Of a stretch of DNA of 64,000 bases, positions 41,205 to 50,476 are shown piece by piece; the stretch's first letter is position 1; the number at the start of each line of letters is the position of its first letter. This DNA comes from Rhodocyclaceae bacterium. Lineage in GTDB: Bacteria; Pseudomonadota; Gammaproteobacteria; Burkholderiales; Rhodocyclaceae. The translations under genes and the position numbers were made by a program. The stretch is from NCBI GenBank assembly GCA_018883265.1, contig VEQK01000002.1, forward strand, positions 1 to 64,000, in the 5' to 3' direction. The notes below the pieces were generated by a model, which saw only the letters and a program-made list of their open reading frames with translations, did no database searches and was not told where the DNA came from.

Positions 41205-42647
41205 ATGTCACACGAAAAAATCATTCTTACTGGAGCGGCAGCACTGGTGTTGGCGGCGTGTGGCAGCGGTGGTGGTAATGACAACTCCCCGCCGAGCAAC
41301 ACTGTGAATCTGACCGGAGGGATGCGTTTGGTGGGAGCCACGGGTATGGCGGGTGCAGATGCCGCAAATCCGGGTGGCGATGGGGGTAATGGCGGTGCAG
41401 GTGCCGCACTTTATGATCTGACGTCCGTCGGTGTTACTCACTTGAACATCAGTTCAACAGGAGCCAGTCCAAATGCTTTAATTGGTGGCTGGGGTGGTAA
41501 TGGCGGTAACGGCGGCAATGCAGTCAGTTCAGGTGGTAATGGCGGTGTCGGCGGCAATGGTGGCAACGGGATGATCCCAATTTCTAATAATCCGGGTCTG
41601 AATGTTTCGATTACAGGAGATCAAGCACTCACGATCGCATGCGGTAACGGCGGCAATGGGGGCGTGGGCGGGAATGCCGGCATTTTTGGTAATGGTGGAA
41701 ATGGCGGTGTTGGCGGTAATGGTGGTGTAGGCGGCAATGGCGGAAATGGTGGTCAGGGTGCTAACGGTGGCAATGGTGGAGCGGGGGGTAGTGGACCCAC
41801 AGGTGGCAACGGTGGTAACGGAGGTTCAGGGATTAGCGGCATAGGTGGCAATGGAGGAGCAGGCGGCACTGCAGGTGGTAATGGTGGTGGTGCAGGCGGC
41901 ACTGCAGGTGGTAATGGTGGTGCAGGTGCTAACGGTGGTGCAGGCGCAAACGGAGGCGCTGGCAGTGTCTGGATAGGTGGTAATGGAGGTGCAGGCGGCA
42001 CTGCAGGTGGTAATGGTGGCGCAGCGCTCGTTGGTATCGGTGGAAATGGAGGTTCAGCGAGTGTCGCGGGTCAGACTTCAACTGTTGCGATGCCGTGCAT
42101 AAACGGTTTTAGTGCCTTAGTTAACATTGACGCTAATGCTTTCGCAGCGCCGCTTGATGTCGCGGGCTCTAAGGATGCAGACAGGATTATTGGGGGCAGA
42201 AGCGACGATAGAATTGCGACGGGAGGAGGCCTAGATAGCCTATACGGTGGCGAAGGTAGGAATACCTTCATAATCGGCGGTGCCGCTGTAACTGACGCAA
42301 CTAATCAAATTGTCATTTATGACTGGAAAACCGGAGACGTTCTGGAAATTGCTTCCCAAGTCGGGACGAGCGGCTCACCCCTCAATGGTACGCCTGTTTT
42401 TAATGAGGTTCCTGTCGATGTTAGTGGCGCGGCATCACTTGTCGATGCGCTTAGCTTGGCTGCTCAAAGTCAGACTGCCAGCGTCAATTCTGTCATTCGT
42501 TGGTTTAACTACGGGGGAAATACCTACGTCGTGGTTGACAACTCAGATACTACAGGTCTTCAACCGGAGGACGGCGTCATTAAGCTTATTGGCACGCACG
42601 TAATTCCGCGGGCTGGGATTATCTTTGCAGCTAATGACGTTCGATAG
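41205..42647 (+). CDS. Glycine-rich repeat lipoprotein with RTX/bluetail-like C-terminus
   Basis: A 480-residue putative surface protein. Residues 1-19 are a lipoprotein signal (LVLAAC, Cys19, followed by Gly, which predicts outer-membrane sorting). Residues about 46-285 are low-complexity GGNGG, GGAGG and GGVGG repeats, like mycobacterial PGRS domains. Residues about 320-357 carry RTX-like calcium-binding repeats ([18 protein letters not shown]...[11 protein letters not shown]). Residues about 430-470 ([19 protein letters not shown]...GVIKLIG) resemble the 'bluetail' tail of putative type I-secreted surface proteins. A Sec lipoprotein signal together with an RTX tail is unusual. The gene lies on an AT-richer island and is followed by a methyltransferase gene. 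Function unknown. Confidence 0.8.
   Translation: MSHEKIILTGAAALVLAACGSGGGNDNSPPSNTVNLTGGMRLVGATGMAGADAANPGGDGGNGGAGAALYDLTSVGVTHLNISSTGASPNALIGGWGGNGGNGGNAVSSGGNGGVGGNGGNGMIPISNNPGLNVSITGDQALTIACGNGGNGGVGGNAGIFGNGGNGGVGGNGGVGGNGGNGGQGANGGNGGAGGSGPTGGNGGNGGSGISGIGGNGGAGGTAGGNGGGAGGTAGGNGGAGANGGAGANGGAGSVWIGGNGGAGGTAGGNGGAALVGIGGNGGSASVAGQTSTVAMPCINGFSALVNIDANAFAAPLDVAGSKDADRIIGGRSDDRIATGGGLDSLYGGEGRNTFIIGGAAVTDATNQIVIYDWKTGDVLEIASQVGTSGSPLNGTPVFNEVPVDVSGAASLVDALSLAAQSQTASVNSVIRWFNYGGNTYVVVDNSDTTGLQPEDGVIKLIGTHVIPRAGIIFAANDVR
41859..42019 (+). repeat. 29-bp perfect direct repeats inside the glycine-rich gene
   Basis: The same 29-bp unit (GCAGGCGGCACTGCAGG then TGGTAATGGTGG) occurs at 41859-41887, 41892-41920 and 41991-42019. 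Starts are spaced 33 and 99 nt, multiples of 3 and of 33, so recombination between copies would shorten or lengthen the protein in frame. Confidence 0.85.
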
Positions 42648-42678
42648 GGAAATATAGACGCTACAGTGAAGACGTAAT

Positions 42679-43902
42679 GTGATAAAACCAGTTCAAAATC
42701 AATATGATAATTGGGCTTATCCTTTGCCCATACATGACATGGCAGATGCCATGTCATCTGGTTTCTATTGGGAAATTGGTGACCCCATGCTGTACTGGCC
42801 ACTCTTCTGGCCACAACGACGCAACACAGATGGTCTGCGAATCCTTGTGGCTGGATGTGGAACGGTTCAGGCTGCATACTACGCACTAAGAAACCCAACG
42901 TGGACAGTGGTCGGTATTGATTTCTCTGAATCGAGCCTCAAGCACCAGGCTGTTTTGAAGAAGCGCCACCATCTTGAAAATCTGGAACTGCATAAGCTTG
43001 ATCTCGAAGATGTAGCTACGCTCGGGAAAGAATTTGACTTTATTACGTGCACCGGCGTGTTGCACCATCTACCAAATCCGGAATCCGGTTTAATAGCATT
43101 AAGGAATGTGCTCTCGCCCGAAGGCGTTATCAATTTGATGGTTTATGGGTCATCCTTGCGAGTAGGCGTTTATATGCTCCAGGAGGCATTCAGAGAGCTA
43201 CAGTTCAGACAAACGCCGGTCGATGTTGAAATAGTGCGATCAGTTATTCAAACACTGCCAGAAGACCATGCGGCTCAGAAGTACATACAGGCTGTCAACG
43301 ATCTTAGTTACGACTCGGGGCTGGTCGATACATTTTTACATCCGCAAGACGCGTCCTTTGATGTCAAGGGAGTCTATAGCCTCACACGAAATTGTGGGCT
43401 GGAATTCATTTCATGGTGCGATCCAATTAATTACAGTCTGCGGCATCACATCCCCCAGGAACACCCTCTCTGGACGAAATTGAATGACATCAGCGACGAG
43501 AGCGCGGCGCATGTTTGCGATCTTCTGCTGCAAAGGCAAGGTACCCATAGGTGGTTGGTCGGGCATCCCGATTATGTCAATAAGATAAAAATCGAGTTTT
43601 CAGGAAATAATTTTTTGAGTTTCACGATCATTCCGCATAGGAACCTTGTAATCCATCAACAAAGTGATCCTATTGCGAACACACCTGCAGAATGCACAAG
43701 GGATGGTTATGCATTTCAGATCAGCGCCGGTCTTGCGAGATTGATGGCTTTACTCAGCGGTGACAATAATATTTCGAGTGTGCTTGGAAAGGGGGGGCTC
43801 GATGACATACTCAGATCAACATCTCTTGATGCGCTAAAAGAAGAGATCAAGTCACTGTGGGAGATGGGGCACGTTTACGTCCTGTTGCCAGAAATTCGCT
43901 AA
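42679..43902 (+). CDS. Class I SAM-dependent methyltransferase with long C-terminal region
   Basis: A 407-residue protein. The SAM-binding motif I is ILVAGCGTV at 55-63, with GIDFSE in motif II and a TGVLHHLPNPESGL motif typical of methyltransferase 11/25-type domains. The remaining 250 residues after the domain are not recognised. The start is a GTG with no strong ribosome site, 31 nt after the glycine-rich lipoprotein gene, so the two may be co-transcribed. Codon use (AAT, ATA, TTA, AGG) is AT-richer than in neighbouring guaB or rnfH, suggesting transfer. Substrate unknown; a protein target such as the lipoprotein is speculation. Confidence 0.8.
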   Translation: MIKPVQNQYDNWAYPLPIHDMADAMSSGFYWEIGDPMLYWPLFWPQRRNTDGLRILVAGCGTVQAAYYALRNPTWTVVGIDFSESSLKHQAVLKKRHHLENLELHKLDLEDVATLGKEFDFITCTGVLHHLPNPESGLIALRNVLSPEGVINLMVYGSSLRVGVYMLQEAFRELQFRQTPVDVEIVRSVIQTLPEDHAAQKYIQAVNDLSYDSGLVDTFLHPQDASFDVKGVYSLTRNCGLEFISWCDPINYSLRHHIPQEHPLWTKLNDISDESAAHVCDLLLQRQGTHRWLVGHPDYVNKIKIEFSGNNFLSFTIIPHRNLVIHQQSDPIANTPAECTRDGYAFQISAGLARLMALLSGDNNISSVLGKGGLDDILRSTSLDALKEEIKSLWEMGHVYVLLPEIR

Positions 43903-44014
43903 GTTCAGAATTCGAATCGTGCGCCATCTGAGTAATTCGTGGGGTGGCTTGTGCTGTAACTCTTTGTTTTAATTGCCCCATATCCCGGCGGCTTTCGCCC
44001 CGTCATCATTTCCG

Positions 44015-44020
44015 TATAAT
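44015..44020 (+). promoter_or_regulatory. guaB promoter -10 box
   Basis: A perfect TATAAT lies 28 nt upstream of the guaB ATG, predicting a leader of about 22 nt. The -35 region (TTTCGC near 43993) is weak. No G-box or purine operator was recognised. The 43903-44048 gap otherwise shows nothing. Confidence 0.5.
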
Positions 44021-44048
44021 ATCGTTTTGTGGCTTGGGGCAAGAGACC

Positions 44049-45512
44049 ATGCAGTTAATTCAGAAAGCGCTGACCTTTGACGACGTTCTGCTCGTTCCGG
44101 CGCACTCCGCAATTCTTCCGCGCGATGTTTCCCTGCAAACCCGTCTAACGCGCGATATTACCCTCAACATGCCGCTGCTCTCGGCCGCTATGGATACGGT
44201 GACTGAAGGTCGTCTGGCCATTGCCCTGGCACAAGAAGGTGGCATCGGCATCATTCACAAGAACCTTACGCCGGCGCAACAGGCCGCTGAAGTGGCCAAG
44301 GTTAAGCGTTATGAATCGGGTGTGCTCAAAGACCCGATCACCATCAATCCGGGCATGCTGGTCCGCGATGTGCTCGAACTGACGCAGCGTCATCGTATTT
44401 CGGGTTTGCCGGTAGTCGACAAGAGCGGTAAGGTTGTGGGTATTGTCACCAACCGTGATCTGCGTTTTGAAACCAACCTCGATCAGGCTGTGCGCCAGAT
44501 CATGACCCCCAAGAAAAAGCTGGTCACCGTGCGTGAAGGCGGCAGTGTCGAAGACGCCAAGGCATTGATGCACCAGCACCGCATCGAGCGCGTGCTAGTC
44601 GTTAACGATGAATTTGAACTCTGCGGTCTCATTACCGTCAAAGACATTCTCAAAGCCACCGAACATCCGAATGCTGCCAAAGACGCCGCAGGCCGTTTGC
44701 GCGCTGGCGCCGCCGTCGGTGTCGGGGCCGGCACGGAAGAGCGTGTCGAACTACTGGTAGAAGCGGGCGTCGATCTGGTCGTCGTCGACACGGCTCACGG
44801 TCACTCGCAAGGTGTGCTGGATCGCGTGCAGTGGGTCAAGAAGAATTACCCGCAAGTGCAGGTGATCGGCGGCAACATCGCCACGGCCGATGCCGCGCGA
44901 GCACTGGTCGATCATGGCGCCGACGGCGTCAAGGTGGGTATCGGCCCGGGTTCGATCTGTACCACCCGAATCGTTGCAGGTGTCGGCGTGCCGCAGATTA
45001 CCGCCATTGCCAACGTCGCCAAAGCATTGGAAGGCACTGGTGTGCCGTTAGTTGCCGATGGCGGCATCCGCTTCTCGGGCGATATCGCTAAAGCCATTGC
45101 GGCCGGCGCCAACTGTGTCATGCTGGGTGGCCTATTTGCCGGTACTGAAGAAGCGCCGGGGGAAGTCGAACTATTCCAGGGTCGTTCGTACAAAAGTTAT
45201 CGTGGCATGGGCTCGCTGGGCGCCATGCAGGCCGGTTCCAGTGACCGCTACTTCCAGGACAACACTGCCAATGTCGATAAATTCGTCCCGGAAGGGATCG
45301 AAGGACGCGTACCGTACAAAGGCTCAGTGCTGGCTGTCATCCACCAGCTGATGGGTGGTCTGCGTTCTTCCATGGGTTATCTGGGTTGCGCCACGATCGC
45401 TGACATGCACAAACGTGCCCAGTTCGTCGAAATCACCTCGGCCGGTGTTCGCGAATCGCATGTGCATGATGTCCAGATCACCAAAGAAGCCCCGAACTAC
45501 CACGTTGATTAA
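44049..45512 (+). CDS. guaB: Inosine-5'-monophosphate dehydrogenase
   Basis: Oxidises IMP to XMP, the committed step to GMP. The 487-residue protein has the N-terminal barrel start [14 protein letters not shown], a tandem CBS (Bateman) insert at about 95-205, and the catalytic loop GPGSICTTR with the nucleophilic cysteine near residue 304; the flap region follows. ATG 44049 is the family start; an in-frame ATG at 43944 would extend through the promoter. guaA follows 17 nt downstream. Confidence 0.98.
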   Translation: MQLIQKALTFDDVLLVPAHSAILPRDVSLQTRLTRDITLNMPLLSAAMDTVTEGRLAIALAQEGGIGIIHKNLTPAQQAAEVAKVKRYESGVLKDPITINPGMLVRDVLELTQRHRISGLPVVDKSGKVVGIVTNRDLRFETNLDQAVRQIMTPKKKLVTVREGGSVEDAKALMHQHRIERVLVVNDEFELCGLITVKDILKATEHPNAAKDAAGRLRAGAAVGVGAGTEERVELLVEAGVDLVVVDTAHGHSQGVLDRVQWVKKNYPQVQVIGGNIATADAARALVDHGADGVKVGIGPGSICTTRIVAGVGVPQITAIANVAKALEGTGVPLVADGGIRFSGDIAKAIAAGANCVMLGGLFAGTEEAPGEVELFQGRSYKSYRGMGSLGAMQAGSSDRYFQDNTANVDKFVPEGIEGRVPYKGSVLAVIHQLMGGLRSSMGYLGCATIADMHKRAQFVEITSAGVRESHVHDVQITKEAPNYHVD

Positions 45513-45529
45513 TTAGTTTTGAACCGCCT

Positions 45530-47101
45530 ATGTCCCGCTCGCACCAGAAGATCCTCATCCTTGATTTCGGTTCGCAACTGACGCAGCTCATCGCGCGTCG
45601 CGTCCGTGAACAGCAGGTCTATTGCGAGTTGCATCCCTTTGATGTGAGCGATGATTTTGTCCGTGACTTCAGGCCGCAAGGCATCATTCTCTCGGGCGGC
45701 CCTAACTCGGTGTACGAAGCGACTGACTGGAAAGCCCCGCAGGCCGTCTTCGAACTGGGTGTGCCTGTGCTGGGCATCTGTTACGGCATGCAGACCATGG
45801 CCGAGCAACTGGGTGGTAAGGTAGAAAGTTCGAACCAGCGTGAATTCGGCTATGCCGAAATGCGCGCGAGGGGTCATTCGAAGCTGTTCGAAGGTCTGCA
45901 AGACCGGGGGAATGAACAAGGCCATGGCTTACTTGATGTCTGGATGAGCCACGGTGACAAGGTCACCCAGCTACCGCCGGGATTCAAGGTCATTGGTGAT
46001 AACGAATCAACCCCCGTTGCCGCCATGGCGGATGAAGCGCGTCGTTTCTATGCCGTGCAGTTCCACCCGGAAGTCACGCATACGCTCAAGGGCAAGGAGA
46101 TGTTTGCCCGCTTCGTTCACGACATCTGCGGTTGCGGTCGCGACTGGACCATGCCGAATTATGTGGACGAGGCTGTCGAAAAAATCCGCGCTCAGGTCGG
46201 CGACGAAGAAGTGATACTCGGTCTGTCGGGGGGGGTGGATTCATCGGTTGCTGCCGCACTGATCCATCGTGCAATTGGCGATCAATTGACCTGTGTGTTC
46301 GTCGACAATGGTCTGCTGCGCTTAAATGAAGCAGAGCAGGTCATGGAGACCTTTGCCCGGGGTCTGGGCGTCAAGGTCGTACATGTCGATGCCTCGGCAC
46401 AGTTCCTGGGTCACCTCATGGGCGTGAGCGACCCGGAGCAGAAGCGTAAGATCATCGGTCGCGAATTCGTTGAAGTTTTTGACGCCGAATCCAAGAAACT
46501 GGTCAACGCCAAGTGGCTGGCCCAGGGCACGATTTACCCGGATGTGATCGAATCGGCCGGCGCCAAAACCGGCAAAGCGCATACCATCAAGTCACACCAC
46601 AATGTGGGTGGTTTGCCCGAGCACATGAAGCTCAAGCTGCTCGAACCGCTGCGCGAGCTCTTCAAGGACGAAGTACGCGAACTCGGCGTGGCGCTGGGTT
46701 TGCCGCACGACATGGTGTATCGGCACCCCTTCCCGGGCCCCGGTCTGGGCGTGCGCATCCTCGGCGAAGTCAACAAGGAATTTGCTAATCTGCTGCGCCG
46801 GGCCGATGCCATTTTTATCGATGAGCTGCGTGCTGCCGGTTGGTACGATAAAACCTCACAGGCGTTCGCCGTCTTCCTGCCCGTCAAGAGTGTGGGCGTC
46901 ATGGGCGATGGCCGTACCTACGAATACGTCGTTGCGCTACGCGCTGTTGAAACGCAAGATTTCATGACAGCACACTGGGCAGAGCTTCCGCATAGCCTGC
47001 TGGGTAAGGTCAGTAACCGCATTATCAACGAGGTGCGTGGCATCAACCGCGTAGTCTACGATATCTCCGGCAAGCCGCCGGCAACGATTGAGTGGGAGTG
47101 A
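45530..47101 (+). CDS. guaA: GMP synthase (glutamine-hydrolysing)
   Basis: Converts XMP to GMP. The 523-residue protein has an N-terminal class I glutamine amidotransferase with nucleophile Cys84 (GICYGMQ) and FHPEVTHT, then the ATP-pyrophosphatase domain with LSGGVDSS and the C-terminal dimerisation domain ending in TIEWE, a conserved GuaA terminus. It forms an operon with guaB. Confidence 0.98.
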   Translation: MSRSHQKILILDFGSQLTQLIARRVREQQVYCELHPFDVSDDFVRDFRPQGIILSGGPNSVYEATDWKAPQAVFELGVPVLGICYGMQTMAEQLGGKVESSNQREFGYAEMRARGHSKLFEGLQDRGNEQGHGLLDVWMSHGDKVTQLPPGFKVIGDNESTPVAAMADEARRFYAVQFHPEVTHTLKGKEMFARFVHDICGCGRDWTMPNYVDEAVEKIRAQVGDEEVILGLSGGVDSSVAAALIHRAIGDQLTCVFVDNGLLRLNEAEQVMETFARGLGVKVVHVDASAQFLGHLMGVSDPEQKRKIIGREFVEVFDAESKKLVNAKWLAQGTIYPDVIESAGAKTGKAHTIKSHHNVGGLPEHMKLKLLEPLRELFKDEVRELGVALGLPHDMVYRHPFPGPGLGVRILGEVNKEFANLLRRADAIFIDELRAAGWYDKTSQAFAVFLPVKSVGVMGDGRTYEYVVALRAVETQDFMTAHWAELPHSLLGKVSNRIINEVRGINRVVYDISGKPPATIEWE

Positions 47102-47109
47102 GTGTTGTA

Positions 47110-48123
47110 ATGCATCGAGAGTTGCCCTGGTGTGTCTGCGGCGTTCGATGGGTCTCGACAGGCTTTTTAACTCTCTGGGTGACTGCTGTGTTTGCGCAGG
47201 ATCCTATTCTTGTGGTGGGTCACAAAAACCCGGACACGGATGCAATCATCAGTGCCATTGCGGCCGCGGCACTCAAGAGTGCACTGGGCGACCCCGCCCA
47301 GGCCCGAAGTCAGGGTGACGCGAATCCAGAGACTCGGTTTATTCTCAAGCGCTTCGGTTATGAAACACCCCCTGTGCAGGCAACATACGCAAAGAACCGC
47401 GTGATTCTGGTCGACCATTCAGATAGGGCGCAGGCGCCGGATGATTTGGATAGGGCGCACTTGGTAGGTTTGTTTGACCACCACAAATTGGGTGATGTAC
47501 AGAGTGCAGAGCCCATTGAGGTGATCGTCATGCCGGTAGGCAGCACGGCGACCGTTTTGCAGGAGCTTTTTGCTCAACGTGGCGTAGCGATTGACCCACC
47601 ACTTGCCGGACTCATGCTTGGCGCGATCCTCTCCGATACACGGAGTTTCCGGTCACCTACTACAACTCAGCGCGACCGGGTTGCCGCGCAGACGCTTGCA
47701 GACCGTTCCGGGGTGCTCCGCATGGAAGAGTTCGGACGAGAACTCCTGCTCGCATACAATGAACAGATGAAAACGATGAATGACGAGACCTTGATTGGAC
47801 TTGACCTGAAGGTTTTTGAGATGGGGAGGGCAAAGGTCGGAATCAGTCAGATCGAGGCATTTGACATCGGATTCTTGAGGGAGCGACTCACGGGCTTGCG
47901 CAAGGCCATGGATGACCAAGTCAGACGAAGTAATCTTCAGGCCATGGTTCTTGCCATCACGGATATCGAACGCGAGGGTTCCCTGTTGCTGGTTGCGGGG
48001 CCCCGTGCCAACCAGGCGGGGAAAGCCCTGGATATCAGCGATCTCGACGGTACCTGGCGGTCTGGCGTCATGAGCCGCAAGAAACAGCTGGTGCCGCCTC
48101 TCGAGGATTCCTTTTCACGGTAA
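47110..48123 (+). CDS. ppaC: Manganese-dependent inorganic pyrophosphatase (family II, DHH), start uncertain
   Basis: Hydrolyses pyrophosphate. The family II signature residues are present: VGHKNPDTDAI at the N-terminus of the core, ILVDHSD, the FDHHKLGD motif and a C-terminal substrate segment ending SRKKQLVPPLEDSF. From ATG 47110 the protein is 337 residues and begins with a plausible signal peptide (arginines, then VSTGFLTLWVTAVFA-QD). From the in-frame GTG at 47188, preceded by a GGGTGA ribosome-site-like sequence, it is 311 residues, the normal cytosolic length. The two starts predict different locations. It follows guaA after 8 nt; guaA itself produces pyrophosphate. Confidence 0.87.
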   Translation: MHRELPWCVCGVRWVSTGFLTLWVTAVFAQDPILVVGHKNPDTDAIISAIAAAALKSALGDPAQARSQGDANPETRFILKRFGYETPPVQATYAKNRVILVDHSDRAQAPDDLDRAHLVGLFDHHKLGDVQSAEPIEVIVMPVGSTATVLQELFAQRGVAIDPPLAGLMLGAILSDTRSFRSPTTTQRDRVAAQTLADRSGVLRMEEFGRELLLAYNEQMKTMNDETLIGLDLKVFEMGRAKVGISQIEAFDIGFLRERLTGLRKAMDDQVRRSNLQAMVLAITDIEREGSLLLVAGPRANQAGKALDISDLDGTWRSGVMSRKKQLVPPLEDSFSR

Positions 48124-48140
48124 TGCGGTTTTCTGCCCGC

Positions 48141-48166
48141 TCCGATTGATCGGAAATCATTTTCCG
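48141..48166 (+). other. Overlapping hairpins between ppaC and the YcaO gene
   Basis: TCCGAT (48141-48146)/ATCGGA (48149-48154) and CGGAAA (48151-48156)/TTTCCG (48161-48166) share bases, so only one can form at a time. The loop of the first (2 nt) is too tight without fraying. They could mark weak termination after ppaC; no T run follows. Confidence 0.25.
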
Positions 48167-48252
48167 GCATTCTGCTGACCGGTGCCTGATTCAGGATTAC
48201 GCCATGATCCAGTGTGGCTTTATATTTGCGGGTTCACTTTAAGAAGTTTTTC

Positions 48253-50457
48253 ATGGAAATCAAGGTCAACTTTCTCGATAAGCTGCGTCTTGAGGCTAAA
48301 TTTGATGACTTCACGGTTATAGCCGATCAGCCGATCCGCTATAAAGGCGATGGTTCGGCGCCGGGCCCCTTTGATTATTTTCTGGCGTCGTCCGCGCTAT
48401 GTGCCGCGTACTTTGTAAAGCTCTATTGCGATACACGCAATATATCCACTGAAAATATTCGCCTGTCGCAGAACAACATCGTTGATCCGGAGAACCGCTA
48501 CCAGCAGACCTTCAAGATCCAGGTGGAGCTACCGCCGGATATTGCAGAAGTCGATCGCCGAGGCATTCTCAGTTCGATTGAGCGCTGTACCGTCAAGAAG
48601 GTGGTGCAGACCGGCCCCGAGTTTATGATTGAAGAAGTCGAGAACCTGGATGCCGATGCGCAATCGCTGCTGACGGTTAAACCGGACACGGATGTCAGTA
48701 CTTACATCACAGGCAAAGATCTGCCGCTAGAGCAAACGATCGCCAATATGTCGGCCTTGCTGGCTGACCTTGGTATCAAGATCGAAATCGCGTCCTGGCG
48801 GAACATTATTCCCAATGTCTGGTCATTGCATATCCGCGATGCACACTCACCGATGTGCTTCACCAACGGCAAAGGTGCCACAAAGGAAAGCGCCCTGGCC
48901 TCCGCCTTGGGGGAGTACATCGAACGCCTGAATAATAACCACTTCTACGCGGGGGCGTACTGGGGCGAAGAGATCGCCAATGCCCCGTTCGTGCATTATC
49001 CGGATGAGCGCTGGTTTAAACCCGGGCGGAAGGACGCGCTGCCAGCTGAGATTCTGGATGACTACTGTCTCGAAATCTATGATCCTGAGGGGGAATTACA
49101 CGCATCTCACCTGATCGATACCAACTCCGGTAATGCCGACCGTGGCATCTGTTGTTTGCCCTATGTGCGTCGATCCGACGGGGAGGTTGTTTATTTCCCA
49201 TCGAACCTGGTTGAGAACCTGTTCGTCAGCAACGGCATGAGTGCCGGCAATACCCTGGCTGAAGCACAGGTTCAATGCCTGTCAGAAATCTTTGAACGCG
49301 CAGTGAAGCGTGAAATCCTGGAAGGTGAAATCGCCTTGCCGGATGTGCCGCAAGAGGTATTAGCTAAATACCCCGGCATTCTGGCAGGGATTCAGGGTTT
49401 GGAAGCGCAGGCATTTCCGGTGCTGGTGAAAGATGCCTCGCTGGGTGGCAAGTATCCCGTTATGTGCGTCACCCTGATGAATCCGCGCACCGGGGGTGTC
49501 TTTGCTTCATTTGGTGCGCACCCCAATTTTGAAGTCGCGTTGGAACGCAGCCTGACTGAGCTTCTGCAAGGACGCAGCTTTGAAGGTCTGAACGATTTGC
49601 CGCAGCCGACCTTTGAAAGCAACGCGGTGACTGAGCCTAACAACTTTGTCGAACACTTCATTGATTCAAGCGGCATTGTTTCGTGGCGATTTTTCAGCGC
49701 CAAGGCCGATTACGACTTCGTCGAATGGGATTTCTCTAGCCAAGGGGCCAATGCCAACGCCAATCAAGCAGCAACGTTATTCGGTATCCTCGAAGACATG
49801 GGTAAAGAGGTGTACACAACCACTCATGACCAATTGGGCGCTGTGGCGTGTCGGATTCTGGTGCCCGGTTATTCCGAGGTGTACCCGGTAGAAGATCTGG
49901 TCTGGGATAACACCAACAAGGCCTTGCTGTTCCGCAATGACATCCTGAATCTGCATCGGCTCGATGATGAAAGCCTGGAAGCATTAATAGACAGGCTGAA
50001 TAACAACGAGCTCGATGAGTATGCGGATATTGCTACCCTCATTGGTGTTCAGTTTGATGAAAACACCGTGTGGGGTCAACTCACGGTCATGGAATTAAAA
50101 CTACTGATTCATCTGGCCTTGCAGCAGTTAGAAGAGGCGCATGATCTGGTGGGCGCCTTCCTGCAGTACAACGACAATACGCTGGAGCGTGGCTTGTTTT
50201 ACCAGGCCCTCAATGTCGTGCTCGAGGTGATGCTGGATGACGATCTCGAGCTGGCAGATTACGAACTTAATTTCCGCCGGATGTTCGGTAATGAACGCAT
50301 GGATGCGGTGCTGGGTTCCGTTGATGGCAGCATCCGCTTTTACGGGCTAACGCCCACGAGCATGAGGCTTGAAGGCCTGGATCGACACCATCGACTCCTC
50401 GATAGCTACAGAAAGTTGCATAAGGCGCGGGCTAGAGCGGCAGGTAGCGTCCGCTAG
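48253..50457 (+). CDS. OsmC-YcaO fusion protein
   Basis: A 734-residue two-domain protein. Residues 1 to about 135 form an OsmC/Ohr-like domain with the helix PGPFDYFLASSALCAAYFVKLYC and a second cysteine in IERCTVKK. From about 190 comes a YcaO ATP-dependent cyclodehydratase-type domain (NGKGATKESALASALGEYIERLNN), followed by the helical C-terminal part found in E. coli YcaO. YcaO enzymes activate amide backbones with ATP; E. coli YcaO is linked genetically to RimO-dependent methylthiolation of ribosomal protein S12. The C-terminus lacks the PxPxP end of azole-forming enzymes. ATG 48253 matches the OsmC start. A radical SAM gene follows after 19 nt. Confidence 0.9.
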   Translation: MEIKVNFLDKLRLEAKFDDFTVIADQPIRYKGDGSAPGPFDYFLASSALCAAYFVKLYCDTRNISTENIRLSQNNIVDPENRYQQTFKIQVELPPDIAEVDRRGILSSIERCTVKKVVQTGPEFMIEEVENLDADAQSLLTVKPDTDVSTYITGKDLPLEQTIANMSALLADLGIKIEIASWRNIIPNVWSLHIRDAHSPMCFTNGKGATKESALASALGEYIERLNNNHFYAGAYWGEEIANAPFVHYPDERWFKPGRKDALPAEILDDYCLEIYDPEGELHASHLIDTNSGNADRGICCLPYVRRSDGEVVYFPSNLVENLFVSNGMSAGNTLAEAQVQCLSEIFERAVKREILEGEIALPDVPQEVLAKYPGILAGIQGLEAQAFPVLVKDASLGGKYPVMCVTLMNPRTGGVFASFGAHPNFEVALERSLTELLQGRSFEGLNDLPQPTFESNAVTEPNNFVEHFIDSSGIVSWRFFSAKADYDFVEWDFSSQGANANANQAATLFGILEDMGKEVYTTTHDQLGAVACRILVPGYSEVYPVEDLVWDNTNKALLFRNDILNLHRLDDESLEALIDRLNNNELDEYADIATLIGVQFDENTVWGQLTVMELKLLIHLALQQLEEAHDLVGAFLQYNDNTLERGLFYQALNVVLEVMLDDDLELADYELNFRRMFGNERMDAVLGSVDGSIRFYGLTPTSMRLEGLDRHHRLLDSYRKLHKARARAAGSVR

Positions 50458-50476
50458 GCCATTAAGAGCATTCGCC

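Noticed and set aside
41753..42001. Proline-rich minus-strand open frame opposite the glycine-rich gene
   Set aside because: Pure mirror of the GGN/GGA repeats, which become APP/LPP in reverse; no start signal.
41350..42065. Possible CRISPR array
   Set aside because: The repeats are codon-phased glycine-rich coding repeats without unique spacers of constant length.
47188..48123. Replacing the pyrophosphatase start outright by GTG 47188
   Set aside because: Plausible from family length, but the upstream ATG with a signal-like segment could not be dismissed, so both are reported.
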